Positions 1 through 8,797 of a stretch of DNA of 34,103 bases are shown one piece after another; position 1 is the stretch's first letter; each line of letters starts with the position of its first letter. A program made the position numbers and the translations under genes. The stretch is from an uncultured Alphaproteobacteria bacterium (GTDB taxonomy: Bacteria; Pseudomonadota; Alphaproteobacteria; Micropepsales; Micropepsaceae), in NCBI GenBank assembly GCA_902825865.1, contig CADECX010000020.1, positions 1-34,103 of the forward strand, in the 5' to 3' direction. A model generated the notes under the pieces. The model saw only the letters and a list, made by a program, of their open reading frames with translations, ran no database searches and was not told the DNA's origin.

Positions 1-1088
<1,088 letters not shown>

Positions 1089-1123
1089 ACCATATCGGTC
1101 GTGTCAAACGGCTAAAAATGCGG

Positions 1124-1155
1124 AAGGCCCGGTGAGCAATCACCGGGCCTTTTTG
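1124..1155 (+). terminator. Rho-independent terminator of groEL
   Basis: An AAGGCCCGGTG stem, a 6-base loop and CACCGGGCCTT followed by a T run lie directly after groEL. The same GGCCCGG stem core recurs in terminators at 7591, 8752 and 9176. Confidence 0.9.
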
Positions 1156-1373
1156 CTGAACCATCTACAGGGCAACAGAAACTTTCGCCGTACCGATCAA
1201 GGCAATCAACCCGCCAGTACTTCTAAATTGAAATCTTCGGCAAATCGACGTGGTGGCACCTGTGAATGAGGCCGACGCCTGGATTGTAGCGGCAAAAGCC
1301 GATAACCCCCCGTAAATGCATTTTTTGCGGTGAGCCAGCATCCACATCGGGCGAGCATTTATGGTCACAGTGG

Positions 1374-2093
1374 ATGCACAAATACCTACCGGAAGAACGA
1401 GGAAAAAAACGAGAGTTGGCATATCGGGATACGAAAAGCGGGATTGTTATTGAACAGGACTACTCCCGACAAGGAGGTGCACAAACCATCACGTTCAGGT
1501 GTGTGTGCGAAGTATGCAATACCGGTTGGATGAACACGCTAGAGCAGCAAGCAAAGGAAATTCTTATTCCGCTTATAGAAGGCAGGAACGTCACCATCCT
1601 AGGGAAGGGCCTAAAAACATTAATCGAATGGGTAACTCTCAAGGTATTGGTCGGAGAAAATGCCGACCGCAACATGGGGACGACTTCATCTGCTGACCTG
1701 CTAGCGTTCAAAGAAGACAGATCAATTCCCCCATCACTTCGGATTTGGATCGGGACATATGGAAATCGAGATTACTTTCGAACTGAACATTTATACAAAG
1801 CAGTCGCGATACACCCCGATAAAATTCGGATGGAACCTCCGCCCAACGTGTACAGCATGATAACTACCTTTGGGTATTTCGTAGTGCACGTCCGATCAAG
1901 CGTGTACGATCGGCTAAACGTTCACCGTGTCTTCAAGAGAATCGAATCTGTTGAACTGCTAACGCCGCGCTTCGACGATCCAGAGAAGAAAATTTTAAAA
2001 TGGCCGCCTGCTCAAGCTCGCATACCTGGGGCACCAAGCGCTTTAGTGGATGATTTTTGCAACTGGACTAACGCGCACGGCAAGAGGGTATAG
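1374..2093 (+). CDS. CxxC/HNH-like hypothetical protein, 5' end probably frameshifted
   Basis: From the first ATG this is a 239-residue protein. It carries C43, C45 and C48 followed by N-T-G-W-M and a Leu/Glu helix, the second half of a Cys-pair family often annotated as HNH-like. The first half lies upstream in the same frame but lacks a usable start: bases 1311-1376 read R-K-C-I-F-C-G-E, then E-H-L-W-S-Q-W, a Cys pair plus EH motif typical of the family. The frame is closed at a TAG at 1287-1289 and has no ATG, GTG or TTG before 1374. A GTG at 1262 in the neighbouring frame reads V-N-E-A-D-A-W and runs into a run of six C at 1306-1311. Removing one C would join it to the Cys-pair frame. Base composition is clearly AT-richer than groEL, pointing to acquired DNA. 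Nuclease activity is inferred only from the Cys/EH pattern. Confidence 0.65.
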   Translation: MHKYLPEERGKKRELAYRDTKSGIVIEQDYSRQGGAQTITFRCVCEVCNTGWMNTLEQQAKEILIPLIEGRNVTILGKGLKTLIEWVTLKVLVGENADRNMGTTSSADLLAFKEDRSIPPSLRIWIGTYGNRDYFRTEHLYKAVAIHPDKIRMEPPPNVYSMITTFGYFVVHVRSSVYDRLNVHRVFKRIESVELLTPRFDDPEKKILKWPPAQARIPGAPSALVDDFCNWTNAHGKRV

Positions 2094-2264
2094 AAAAATA
2101 AGGTTGGGGTCAGAGTGGATTTCTTATGCACCGCCGCGCGCCATGAGGCCGATCAGATTACAACGACAGGATACTCATTCCCGTTTTAGTTTGTCCTAGT
2201 TGCGCAGGTGATTTTGGCCAGGAAATTTGTAAAAATAGCCCCATGAACAAACAAACTATCTCCA

Positions 2265-2552
2265 GTGGCGTGGTTCACATTGCCGCCGGATATGAAGAAA
2301 GCCTTGACCGCCGATAAAGCGGCCTTGGCACAATGGGAAGACATTACGCCCCTGGCGCGCAACGAATGGATTTGCTGGGTTGAATCGGTCAAGACACCCC
2401 AAATCCGGCAGCAGCATGTCGAGAGGGCCGTCGCGGACCTCAAAGGCGGCAAACGACGTCCGTGCTGCTGGATGGGCTGTGTTCACCGCAAGGACAAACC
2501 GTTGAGCCCGTCGCAGAAGTTTTTGATCGGCAAGCGGGCTAAGAAGAAATAG
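2265..2552 (+). CDS. Small YdeI/OmpD-associated (OmdA-type) family protein, possible 5' frameshift
   Basis: The 95-residue product contains the LARNEWICWVES block, a basic helix and RRPCCWMGC near the end, features of a small YdeI/OmpD-associated family common in proteobacteria. Its biochemical role is not established. The GTG at 2265 gives the longest intact frame. However, an ATG at 2243 in another frame reads M-N-K-Q-T-I-S-S-G-V-V-H, which as I recall is the family's usual N-terminus, and would be followed by L-P-P-D-M-K if one base near 2277-2280 were absent. The gene may therefore be frameshifted, or the sequence may contain an indel. It is convergent with the minus-strand gene ending at 2718, with a hairpin repeat between them. 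Confidence 0.7.
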   Translation: MAWFTLPPDMKKALTADKAALAQWEDITPLARNEWICWVESVKTPQIRQQHVERAVADLKGGKRRPCCWMGCVHRKDKPLSPSQKFLIGKRAKKK

Positions 2553-2581
2553 CGCGGGGCTGCTGCGGTCCCGCCTCGGGT

Positions 2582-2668
2582 CGCGCTTGGCCGCGCGCCC
2601 CTGCGGCGCTCGTCGCTCTCGCAGGTCCACTGGACCTGCTCGTCCGCCGTCGCCGACGCGACGGCGGA
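2582..2668. repeat. Dispersed three-hairpin intergenic element, copy 1
   Basis: Three successive hairpins: CGCGC/GCGCG (2582-2597), GCAGGTCC-ACT-GGACCTGC (2621-2639), and an 11-bp stem TCCGCCGTCGC/GCGACGGCGGA (2643-2668). The element lies between two convergent genes. Related copies are at about 4690, 29103 and 29177. Confidence 0.8.
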
Positions 2669-2681
2669 ACACGTTCGGCGG

Positions 2682-2706
2682 GCAAAAGGTCTTTAGGACC
2701 TTTTGC
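2682..2706. terminator. Hairpin between convergent genes
   Basis: A perfect 10-bp inverted repeat, GCAAAAGGTC and GACCTTTTGC, with a 5-base loop, located 12 bases beyond the stop of the minus-strand gene at 2718. No clear T run follows, so terminator function is plausible but not certain. Confidence 0.45.
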
Positions 2707-2717
2707 TCTCCGCCTCA

Positions 2718-3521
2718 CTACTCCTTGCCCTTTCGCGGATCCACTCCGCGCGAATACCAGATCGGGAACGTGCCCGGCTGGGTGGCATAGGCGATGAATT
2801 GCGCGCCGAGGTCCGGATGCGCCGCCTTGGCCGGAACGGCGGCGACGGCGTCGAGATAGCGGCCGAACTCTTCCGGGATCGGCCCGGCCACCACCAGATT
2901 GTCCCACTTCAGGATCTGGCTGATGTTCTGCACCGCCATGTCGCCCTCGCCCCGGGCCAGGGCGTCGCCGCCTTCGCCATAGGGGCTGGGCGCATGCTTG
3001 ACCCCCGCCAGTTCCGGCAGGTCGAACAGGCTCGACAGCATATAGGAGGTCTTGGTGCAGCCCGGGCCGCCCGGTACGCCGTTGCAGCGCGAGTGCAGGA
3101 CCAGGTTGGCCGACTTCAGCGCGGCGATGAACTTCTCCTTGGTCGAGATGTCGGGGACTTTCGCGCCCTTCATCACCGCCAACCCCTGATAGGAGCGGCC
3201 GACGCGCTTGCGGGTGCCGGGCTTGATGGCGCCCATGACCTTGTCCATTTCGTCGGCGGGTAGGAAGACGGCGTCAGCCGCCCCGTCGGTCGCCGTTTTC
3301 GCCACCACATCCATGCCGCCGAACTTGACCGTGACCTTGATGCCGGTCTCCGCCTCAAAGGCCTTGGTGATGATGTTCAGGCCGCCAATGTCGGTGAAGC
3401 CCGGGGTGCCGACAATGACCTCGCGGGCCCCCTGGGTTGTCTGCGCGGCGGCCGGGCTGGCAATGGCAAGCGCGGCGGCCAAACCGGCCACGGCGCTGAG
3501 TTTTGTGTTCGAAATTGGCAT
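2718..3521 (-). CDS. Periplasmic substrate-binding protein (ModA-like, type 2 PBP)
   Basis: This 267-residue protein has a signal peptide (a short polar start, a hydrophobic stretch, then an A-A-A-Q cleavage region near residue 25). A two-lobed binding-protein fold follows, with V-G-T-P-G-F-T, D-A-V-F-L-P-A-D and G-D-M-A-V-Q segments reminiscent of molybdate- or anion-binding ModA-like proteins. Cysteines flank a G-V-P-G-G-P-G loop and could form a disulfide. The start is the ATG preceded by AGGGGGACTT; the open frame continues upstream over the divergent SPFH gene, but that extension is antisense shadow. No permease or ATPase gene is adjacent, so it may be an orphan receptor or serve a transporter encoded elsewhere. 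The ligand cannot be decided from sequence. Confidence 0.8.
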   Translation of the reverse strand: MPISNTKLSAVAGLAAALAIASPAAAQTTQGAREVIVGTPGFTDIGGLNIITKAFEAETGIKVTVKFGGMDVVAKTATDGAADAVFLPADEMDKVMGAIKPGTRKRVGRSYQGLAVMKGAKVPDISTKEKFIAALKSANLVLHSRCNGVPGGPGCTKTSYMLSSLFDLPELAGVKHAPSPYGEGGDALARGEGDMAVQNISQILKWDNLVVAGPIPEEFGRYLDAVAAVPAKAAHPDLGAQFIAYATQPGTFPIWYSRGVDPRKGKE

Positions 3522-3668
3522 AAGTCCCCCTGATATTTTTGGCGTTCTGGGGACATTATACCGGCGCCGGCTGCTCTTGGTAGCTGGCTCCGGCCGTACA
3601 AAATCCCGTGGATGGCAGTGAATCGGCATGGACAGCAGGGGGATAAGGGCGGATTCTGTCGGAAAGTT

Positions 3669-3674
3669 TATAAT
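3669..3674 (+). promoter_or_regulatory. -10 box upstream of the SPFH gene
   Basis: A perfect TATAAT lies 25 bases before the ATG at 3699, in the divergent gap between the binding-protein and SPFH genes. No good -35 hexamer is visible at standard spacing. Confidence 0.4.
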
Positions 3675-3698
3675 ACCCCATTTTCCAAAGGACCCCCC

Positions 3699-4607
3699 AT
3701 GAGCAGCCCCTGGTCGACCCCGCCCCCCAAGATCCCGTCCTTCGATTTCCGCGGCGTCAAAGGCCTGCCATCCAACCTCATCGCCGGCGGCGCGGCCGCC
3801 ATCGCGGGGCTGGTGATCCTGCTGTCCACCTATTTCACCATCGACGAGGGCGAGCGCGGCGTGATCCTGCATTGGGGCGCCGTGGTCGGGGAAGCCGGGC
3901 CGGGGCTGCATTTCAAGATGCCCATCATCACCACCATCGAGAAGATTTCGGTGCAGGTGCAGAAGGAAGCCTTCGAGAAGGTCGGCGACCTCGACACCCG
4001 CCTGCAGGCCTATTCGCGCGACCAGCAGCCCGCCACCATCGCCATGGCGGTGAACTATCATGTCACCGATCCCAAGGCGGTCTATTCCCAGTACGGCAGC
4101 CTCGCCAACATGAAGCAGCGCATCATCAATTCGCGCGCCTATGAGCAGATGAAGACCGTGTTCGGGCAGTTCGACGCCGCCGACGCCATCCAGAAACGCG
4201 CACTTCTGAACACCGAAGTCTTCAACGCCATCCGCAAATCGGTCAGCGGCCCGGTGGTGATCGACAGCGTCCAGATCGAAGACATCACCTTCTCCCAGCA
4301 GTATGAAACCGCCGTCGAGCTTCGCATGCAGGCCATCGTCAAGCAGCAGCAGGCCGAAGCCGACAAGCAGAAGCGCATCATCGATGCCGATGCCAGCGCC
4401 TATGAGGTCAAGGCGGCGTCCGACGCCAAGGCGCACCAGATCGAAGTCCAGGGCAAGGCCGAGGCCGGCGCGATCCAGGCGCGCGGCGATGCCCTGCGCA
4501 ACAATCCCGGCCTGCCCACCCTGGTCGCGGCCGAAAAATGGAACGGCGTGCTGCCCACCACCATGGTGCCGGGCAACACCGTGCCGTTCGTGAACGTTCA
4601 GAAGTAG
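3699..4607 (+). CDS. SPFH/band-7 (prohibitin-like) membrane protein
   Basis: This 302-residue protein has a short cytoplasmic N-terminus, one transmembrane helix at about residues 28-46, and then a band-7 domain beginning V-D/E-G-E-R-G-V-I-L. The domain includes the F-K-M-P-I-I and K-E-A-F-E-K-V segments and a V-N-Y-H-V-T-D strand. A long Ala/Glu/Lys/Gln-rich helix at about residues 200-270 is typical of SPFH oligomerisation. Family members form membrane-anchored rings that scaffold proteases or organise lipid microdomains. The C-terminus ends with a P-T-T-M-V-P-G segment as in prohibitin homologues. The start is set by AAAGGA seven bases before the ATG and by the TATAAT upstream. It is monocistronic and divergent from the binding-protein gene. 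No protease partner such as HflC or FtsH is adjacent. Confidence 0.88.
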   Translation: MSSPWSTPPPKIPSFDFRGVKGLPSNLIAGGAAAIAGLVILLSTYFTIDEGERGVILHWGAVVGEAGPGLHFKMPIITTIEKISVQVQKEAFEKVGDLDTRLQAYSRDQQPATIAMAVNYHVTDPKAVYSQYGSLANMKQRIINSRAYEQMKTVFGQFDAADAIQKRALLNTEVFNAIRKSVSGPVVIDSVQIEDITFSQQYETAVELRMQAIVKQQQAEADKQKRIIDADASAYEVKAASDAKAHQIEVQGKAEAGAIQARGDALRNNPGLPTLVAAEKWNGVLPTTMVPGNTVPFVNVQK

Positions 4608-4616
4608 CAGGTGAAA

Positions 4617-4646
4617 ATCCGGTGACAGGATCATCTGTCACCGGAT
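4617..4646 (+). terminator. Hairpin after the SPFH gene
   Basis: A perfect 12-bp inverted repeat (ATCCGGTGACAG and its complement) with a 6-base loop starts 10 bases after the stop. It lacks a T tract, so it may act as a terminator or mRNA end-protecting stem. Confidence 0.55.
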
Positions 4647-4689
4647 ATCCGGGCCGCTCGCTCTCGCTCGCGGCGTCCCTGCCTCGCGG

Positions 4690-4774
4690 CGCGCTTGACC
4701 GCGCGCCGCTGCGGCGTTCGTAGCTCTCGCAGGTCCACCGGACCTGCTCGTCCGCCACGCTTCGCGTGGCGGAC
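4690..4774. repeat. Dispersed three-hairpin intergenic element, copy 2
   Basis: Same order as copy 1: CGCGC/GCGCG, GCAGGTCC-ACC-GGACCTGC (4729-4747), then an 11-bp stem GTCCGCCACGC/GCGTGGCGGAC (4750-4774). The last stem differs in sequence from copy 1 yet pairs perfectly. It again sits between convergent genes. Confidence 0.8.
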
Positions 4775-4776
4775 CG

Positions 4777-5100
4777 CTACTTCACCCAGTCCTTTTTAAT
4801 GCGCAGCGCCAGCGTGATCACGATGGCGACCATGGACGCGCCGACAAAGGCGATGCCCAGGGACCCAAACATGACCGCCAAATGCTGCCCAACGGCCGGA
4901 AGCGCCGCAAGTGTCGGGGCGCCCAGCAGCAGAACCAGCGTGATGATGAAATTTCTGAGGTTCTTCTCGGAATCATTCTTGATCGCCGCGATGCCGCCGA
5001 AAAGCAGAAGCAAAGGGGCCGTCAAGGGAACATTGATAAATGCGGATACGATGGCCAATAAGACGGCGAGTGCTCTCGACGCCGCGCAGATCTCATTCAT
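4777..5100 (-). CDS. Small integral membrane protein, unknown function
   Basis: This 107-residue protein has three predicted transmembrane segments (about residues 10-40 as a hairpin-like hydrophobic stretch, 52-70, and 78-98) and a positively charged end, R-I-K-K-D-W-V-K. GGGAGG lies 5-10 bases upstream of the ATG and fixes the start. I do not recognise the family. It is a single gene on the minus strand, convergent with the SPFH gene across the repeat element and divergent from the MFS gene. Confidence 0.65.
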   Translation of the reverse strand: MNEICAASRALAVLLAIVSAFINVPLTAPLLLLFGGIAAIKNDSEKNLRNFIITLVLLLGAPTLAALPAVGQHLAVMFGSLGIAFVGASMVAIVITLALRIKKDWVK

Positions 5101-5232
5101 TAATCCCTCCCGTTATTGTTATGACGTCAGGCAAAGGGGCGATGTGAGACTGGCCTGAATCTCTGCCTATTTGGACGAACATTCAATGCCTGAAACTGCT
5201 AAACAGGCGCGACTCACGGGTCCGGGCGATTC

Positions 5233-6495
5233 ATGGACAAGGCGGCAACAGACGGCATAAAGCGTGGACCGGCGTTCACGCGCTACCAGGCCTTCGTCAT
5301 TGCCGTCCTCGCCTTCCTGCAATTCAGCGTCATCCTGGATTTCATGATCATCTCGCCCCTGGGCGCGATGATGATGCCCACCTTGCATATGAGCCCGCAG
5401 CAGTTCGGCCTGGCGGTCTCCTCCTATGCCTTCAGCGCCGGGGTCTCCAGCCTGCTGGCGGCCGGTTTCGCCGACCGCTTCGACCGCAAGCGGTTGCTGC
5501 TTTTCTTCTATGGCGGCTTTGTGCTGGGCACCCTGTTCTGCGCCTTGGCCAATACCTTTCCCCTGCTTTTGGGCGCGCGCATCGTCACCGGCCTGTTCGG
5601 CGGCGTGATCGGCGCCATCATCCTGGCCATCGCCACCGACCTGTTCCCCCTGGCGGTGCGCGGAAGGGTGATGGGCTATATCCAGACCGCCTTCGCCGCC
5701 AGCCAGGTTTTGGGCCTGCCCGCCGGGCTGTATTTCGCCAATCATTGGGACTGGCACGCGCCCTTCCTGGCCATTGTCGCCATCTCCGTGCCCGCGGGGC
5801 TGGTGATCGCTTTTTGGATGAAGCCGGTGGCGGCGCATCTGGAGCTGCGCCAGGAAAAGAGCCCCTTCCTGCATCTGCTCCACACCCTGACCGAGCCGCG
5901 CTACCGCACCGCCTTTGCCCTCAACGTGCTCCTGCCCACCGGCGGCTATATGCTGATGCCCTTCGCCACCGCCTATATGGTGGGCAATGTCGGCCTGCCG
6001 CTCAGCGACCTGCCCACCATCTATCTGGTCACCGGAGTTTCGATTGTCTTTGCCGGGCCGCTGATCGGACGCTTCAGCGATGCCGTCGGCAAGTTTCGCA
6101 CCTTCTGCTGGGGCACCGGCCTCACCATCCTGATGGTGGCGATCTGGACCAATCTGGGCCATGTCTCGCTGCTCACCATGACGGCGGTGAATGTGCTGCT
6201 GTTCCTCGGCATCTTCGGGCGCGTGATCCCATCCCAGGCGCTGATCTCGGCCATTCCCGAGGTCAGAAAGCGCGGCGCCTTCAATGCCGTCAGCGCCTCG
6301 CTGCAGCAATTCGCGGGCGGGGTATCGTCGGCCATTGCCGGGGTGGTGATCGCGGTGGCGCCGGATGGCACCTTGCTGCATTTCAACTGGCTGGGCGGGA
6401 TTGTGATGACGGTGGCGCTGATCTCGATGATCTTGATGTATCAGGTGCACCAACAGGTGCCTGAACAATTCTCTGGGCCGGCGCCCCGGCGCTAA
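5233..6495 (+). CDS. Major facilitator superfamily transporter (DHA1-like)
   Basis: A 420-residue inner-membrane protein with about 12 hydrophobic helices. After a polar N-terminus, helix 1 is followed by L-D-F-M-I-I-S-P-L, a pattern of drug:H+ antiporter families. The loop between helices 2 and 3 has the MFS motif-A-like G-F-A-D-R-F-D-R-K-R, and a related G-R-F-S-D-A-V-G-K-F-R occurs at the corresponding place in the second half. Helix 4 contains the R-I-V-T-G-L-F-G-G segment. It probably exports small hydrophobic or aromatic compounds or sugars by proton antiport; the substrate is unknown. Its stop is one base from the stop of the convergent cupin gene, leaving no room for a separate terminator. 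No dedicated regulator gene is adjacent. Confidence 0.88.
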   Translation: MDKAATDGIKRGPAFTRYQAFVIAVLAFLQFSVILDFMIISPLGAMMMPTLHMSPQQFGLAVSSYAFSAGVSSLLAAGFADRFDRKRLLLFFYGGFVLGTLFCALANTFPLLLGARIVTGLFGGVIGAIILAIATDLFPLAVRGRVMGYIQTAFAASQVLGLPAGLYFANHWDWHAPFLAIVAISVPAGLVIAFWMKPVAAHLELRQEKSPFLHLLHTLTEPRYRTAFALNVLLPTGGYMLMPFATAYMVGNVGLPLSDLPTIYLVTGVSIVFAGPLIGRFSDAVGKFRTFCWGTGLTILMVAIWTNLGHVSLLTMTAVNVLLFLGIFGRVIPSQALISAIPEVRKRGAFNAVSASLQQFAGGVSSAIAGVVIAVAPDGTLLHFNWLGGIVMTVALISMILMYQVHQQVPEQFSGPAPRR

Positions 6496-6496
6496 G

Positions 6497-6967
6497 TCAC
6501 TCTCTCACCTTGATCACAATCGCCCGGAAGTTGCTGCCCGGCTTGATCATGGTGAGGTGCGGCTGGCCCGCCGGAACCATCAGGAAATCGCCCGCCTTCA
6601 AACTCACCACCGTTCCGCCGGTGATGGTGCCGCCGCGTTTCTCGCCGGGGGCGGTGTCGCGCATGCCGGTCACGGTGCCACCGGAGGTGAATTCCGCCTC
6701 GCCCTGCTGGATCGCCATATAGTCGATCCAATGCTCATGCACCTCCACTTCACCCGGCCCGGTGCGCCCCGCCACCAGCACATAATAATTCTGGTGATCG
6801 GTCAGGGTGGAAAGGGTCAGCGGTCCCTTGCCCGTCGAAAGCTTGGCCAGTTCCGAATCGCTGAAATGGCGGAAGGCGTCGGGCGGCGTGGCATGCGGCG
6901 CGGGCTGCGCCAGCACCGGCCCGCACAGACACACGGCAAATAGCAGCATGAAGCGTGATTTGAGCAT
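6497..6967 (-). CDS. Secreted cupin-domain protein
   Basis: This 156-residue protein has a signal peptide (M-L-K-S-R-F then a hydrophobic core ending V-L-A-Q near residue 21) and a single cupin barrel. V-H-E-H-W-I-D-Y-M with two His provides the first metal-binding motif (G-X5-H-X-H-like). G-D-F-L-M-V-P-A-G-Q-P-H provides the second, with the closing His. Small periplasmic cupins bind a metal and may act as sugar- or small-molecule-binding or enzymatic proteins; no specific reaction can be assigned. The start is supported by GGGGAGG eight bases upstream. It is tail-to-tail with the MFS gene. Confidence 0.85.
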   Translation of the reverse strand: MLKSRFMLLFAVCLCGPVLAQPAPHATPPDAFRHFSDSELAKLSTGKGPLTLSTLTDHQNYYVLVAGRTGPGEVEVHEHWIDYMAIQQGEAEFTSGGTVTGMRDTAPGEKRGGTITGGTVVSLKAGDFLMVPAGQPHLTMIKPGSNFRAIVIKVRE

Positions 6968-7125
6968 GATGGCCTCCCCAGCCGAGTCGCGGGGATATCC
7001 TAGGCCATAAAATTGGTGTCACCACATCGCCCCAAATGGGACCGGAACAGTTTTCCTCGCCCGCCGTTACCTTGCCCGGGCCTGAAAAAAGGGAATGGGG
7101 GCATGAAACACTTTTGGAGAGTTCC

Positions 7126-7572
7126 ATGCGCAAGTCCACTCTAGCCATTTTGGGCGCCGTTCTTCTGGCCGGCGCCTCGGCCGCCCGGGCCGACGTTCAT
7201 CAGATCGGCTCGGTCAATGTCTCCAACGATCATTTCACCGATGTCAGCTGGGAGCATTTCGAGGGCGCCGTGGAGCGGCTGCAATTCGTGGCCACGGGCG
7301 ACACGTTGGACTGCGCCCATATCAGCGTCACCTATCGCGACGGCACCACCCTGAAGGTGTTCGAGGGCGTGATGCTCAAGGATTCCATCAAGACCGTCAC
7401 CTTCCCGCAAGGCGACAGCCGCATGCGGCACGTGGATTTCGCCTGTAAGGCCCGCACCGTGGACGGCGCCCGCATCGAACTGTCGGCGGTTTCCGAAGGG
7501 TGGGATGCCCGCCAATGGGCGCGCGAGCCGCATGTGACCACCAGAGAAGACAGTGTGGTCATTTCGCGCTAA
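7126..7572 (+). CDS. Secreted hypothetical protein
   Basis: This 148-residue protein has a clear signal peptide (M-R-K-S-T, a hydrophobic core, then A-R-A-D near residue 22). The mature part appears beta-rich, has two Cys (D-C-A-H and F-A-C-K-A) that could pair in the periplasm, and shows no recognisable catalytic motif. GGAGA six bases before the ATG supports this start; the frame is open about 90 bases farther upstream without a better site. A GGCCCGG-type terminator follows, so it is a single transcription unit. I do not recognise the family. Confidence 0.75.
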   Translation: MRKSTLAILGAVLLAGASAARADVHQIGSVNVSNDHFTDVSWEHFEGAVERLQFVATGDTLDCAHISVTYRDGTTLKVFEGVMLKDSIKTVTFPQGDSRMRHVDFACKARTVDGARIELSAVSEGWDARQWAREPHVTTREDSVVISR

Positions 7573-7590
7573 CAGCTTTAAAAAAATGCA

Positions 7591-7624
7591 AAAGGCCCGG
7601 TGCTCAGGCGCCGGGCCTTTTTTC
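7591..7624 (+). terminator. Rho-independent terminator
   Basis: AAAGGCCCGG and CCGGGCCTTT flank a short GC loop and are followed by a T run, just after the secreted protein gene. It shares its stem with the groEL terminator. Confidence 0.88.
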
Positions 7625-7702
7625 TCGCATTAACCGCGCCGGATTTTGCGGCGTGGGCAGGGTTGCCTAGCGGCAGCGTAGGCAACGCGCGGAGGCAAGC
7701 GG

Positions 7703-7960
7703 CTACCTCAGATACGGTTCAACCTTGCCCTTATACTTTACCGTCATCGCATTGCCGTTGCGGTCCACAGTCTTACCCACCGCCAGGCGCACCCAGCCCT
7801 CGCTGACGCAATATTCCTCGACATTGTTGCGGTCGACGCCGTTGAACTTGATCCCCACGCCGCGCTCCAAAAGCTCGGGATTGTGGAAGGGGCTGGCCGG
7901 ATTGGTGGAGAGCCGGTCGGGCAGCGACGGCGGCGAACTGTCATTTTCATCGTTTGTCAT
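7703..7960 (-). CDS. DUF3297 family protein
   Basis: An 85-residue cytoplasmic protein matching the DUF3297 pattern: P-D-R-L-S-T-N-P-A-S-P-F-H, E-R-G-V-G-I-K-F-N-G, then N-V-E-E-Y-C-V-S-E-G-W and G-K-T-V-D-R-N-G. The family is small, conserved in proteobacteria and has no known function. The start chosen is the ATG giving M-T-N-D-E-N-D; the open frame extends farther 5' but the extra residues do not resemble the family. The ribosome site is weak. A hairpin with GTTGCCTA and TAGGCAAC arms (7662-7686) lies beyond its stop and may end its transcript. Confidence 0.9.
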   Translation of the reverse strand: MTNDENDSSPPSLPDRLSTNPASPFHNPELLERGVGIKFNGVDRNNVEEYCVSEGWVRLAVGKTVDRNGNAMTVKYKGKVEPYLR

Positions 7961-8203
7961 GGCGGCGTCATATCCAAAAAGCCCCGTTTCATAAAGCGCA
8001 ATCGGCGAAAATGGGCACCATTTTCCGGTAAATTGCGCGACAAACCTGGGCTCCGGGCCATGATCCGCCGGATCATGGCCCCGGAACGGAATGACCCCAG
8101 GCCTCAAGTCCCTTATGGCGTCGCGGTTGAAAGTCGCGCCATTTCCCCTTCAATTTCGTCCCGCCGATCGCGGCCCACAACATAAACCTTCGAGGGAAGA
8201 CCT

Positions 8204-8695
8204 ATGGCTTACGACATTTACGACGCCTCCATTCCGCCGCTGATCCATATGCTGAGCGGCCTTTCCAAGGTCCTGTCCAAGGGTGAGGCCCATGGCGGCA
8301 TCGATCCCAATGAGGCGCGGCTGGCGCCCGACATGCTGCCGCTCAAGAACCAGGTCTATATCGCGGGCGACATGGCCAAGGGCTGCGGTGCGCGGCTGGC
8401 GGGGGTCGAGATCCCGAAATATGAAGACACCGAAACCACCTTCGCCGAACTGAAGGCGCGGGTGGCCAAAACCATCGATTTCCTCAAGGGCCTGGACCGC
8501 AAGGCCTTCCCCGGCTCGGAAGGCAAGCACATTGTGCTGAAATTCCCCAACGCGACCTTCGAGTTCAACGGTGCGGACTATGTCGGCAAGTTCGTCCTGC
8601 CCAATGTCTATTTCCACATCACCACCGCCTACGGCATCCTGCGCAACCGGGGCGTGGTGCTGACCAAGGGCGATTATGTGGGTGGCGGTGCTTAA
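8204..8695 (+). CDS. DUF1993 family protein (DinB-like fold)
   Basis: A 163-residue protein with the DUF1993 signature: a helical start with P-P-L-I-H-M-L, A-R-L-A-P-D-M-L-P-L near residue 40, then Y-E-D-T-E-T-T-F-A-E-L and V-L-P-N-V-Y-F-H-I-T-T-A-Y toward the end. The family is predicted to form a DinB-like four-helix bundle; its function is unknown. GAGGG before the ATG supports the start. It is convergent with the lipoprotein gene at 8798, the two sharing a strong terminator in the gap. Confidence 0.92.
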   Translation: MAYDIYDASIPPLIHMLSGLSKVLSKGEAHGGIDPNEARLAPDMLPLKNQVYIAGDMAKGCGARLAGVEIPKYEDTETTFAELKARVAKTIDFLKGLDRKAFPGSEGKHIVLKFPNATFEFNGADYVGKFVLPNVYFHITTAYGILRNRGVVLTKGDYVGGGA

Positions 8696-8751
8696 AAAGG
8701 AGCGACCGCGAACCCGAACGGGAGTGAGGGCCTCGCGGCGCGACCATTAAA

Positions 8752-8785
8752 AAAGGCCCGGTCGAAAGACCGGGCCTTTCTTTTT
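8752..8785. terminator. Terminator between convergent genes
   Basis: A perfect 12-bp stem AAAGGCCCGGTC, a GAAA loop and its complement, followed by CTTTTT on the plus strand and by a T run on the minus strand. It can serve both the DUF1993 gene and the lipoprotein gene. Confidence 0.92.
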
Positions 8786-8797
8786 CAACAATCGTTG

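Noticed and set aside
2099..2117. GGTTGGGGTCAGAGTGG after the CxxC gene, reminiscent of ends of REP-type transposase elements
   Set aside because: Only one copy, with no transposase or partner repeat in the window.
3522..4634. Open minus-strand frame extending the binding-protein gene upstream
   Set aside because: It is antisense to the SPFH gene, has Asp/Gly/His-rich shadow composition, and the signal peptide with its ribosome site lies at 3521.
5167..6468. Long minus-strand open frame opposite the MFS gene
   Set aside because: His/Gln/Gly-rich shadow typical of the antisense frame of a high-GC gene; the plus frame has MFS motifs.
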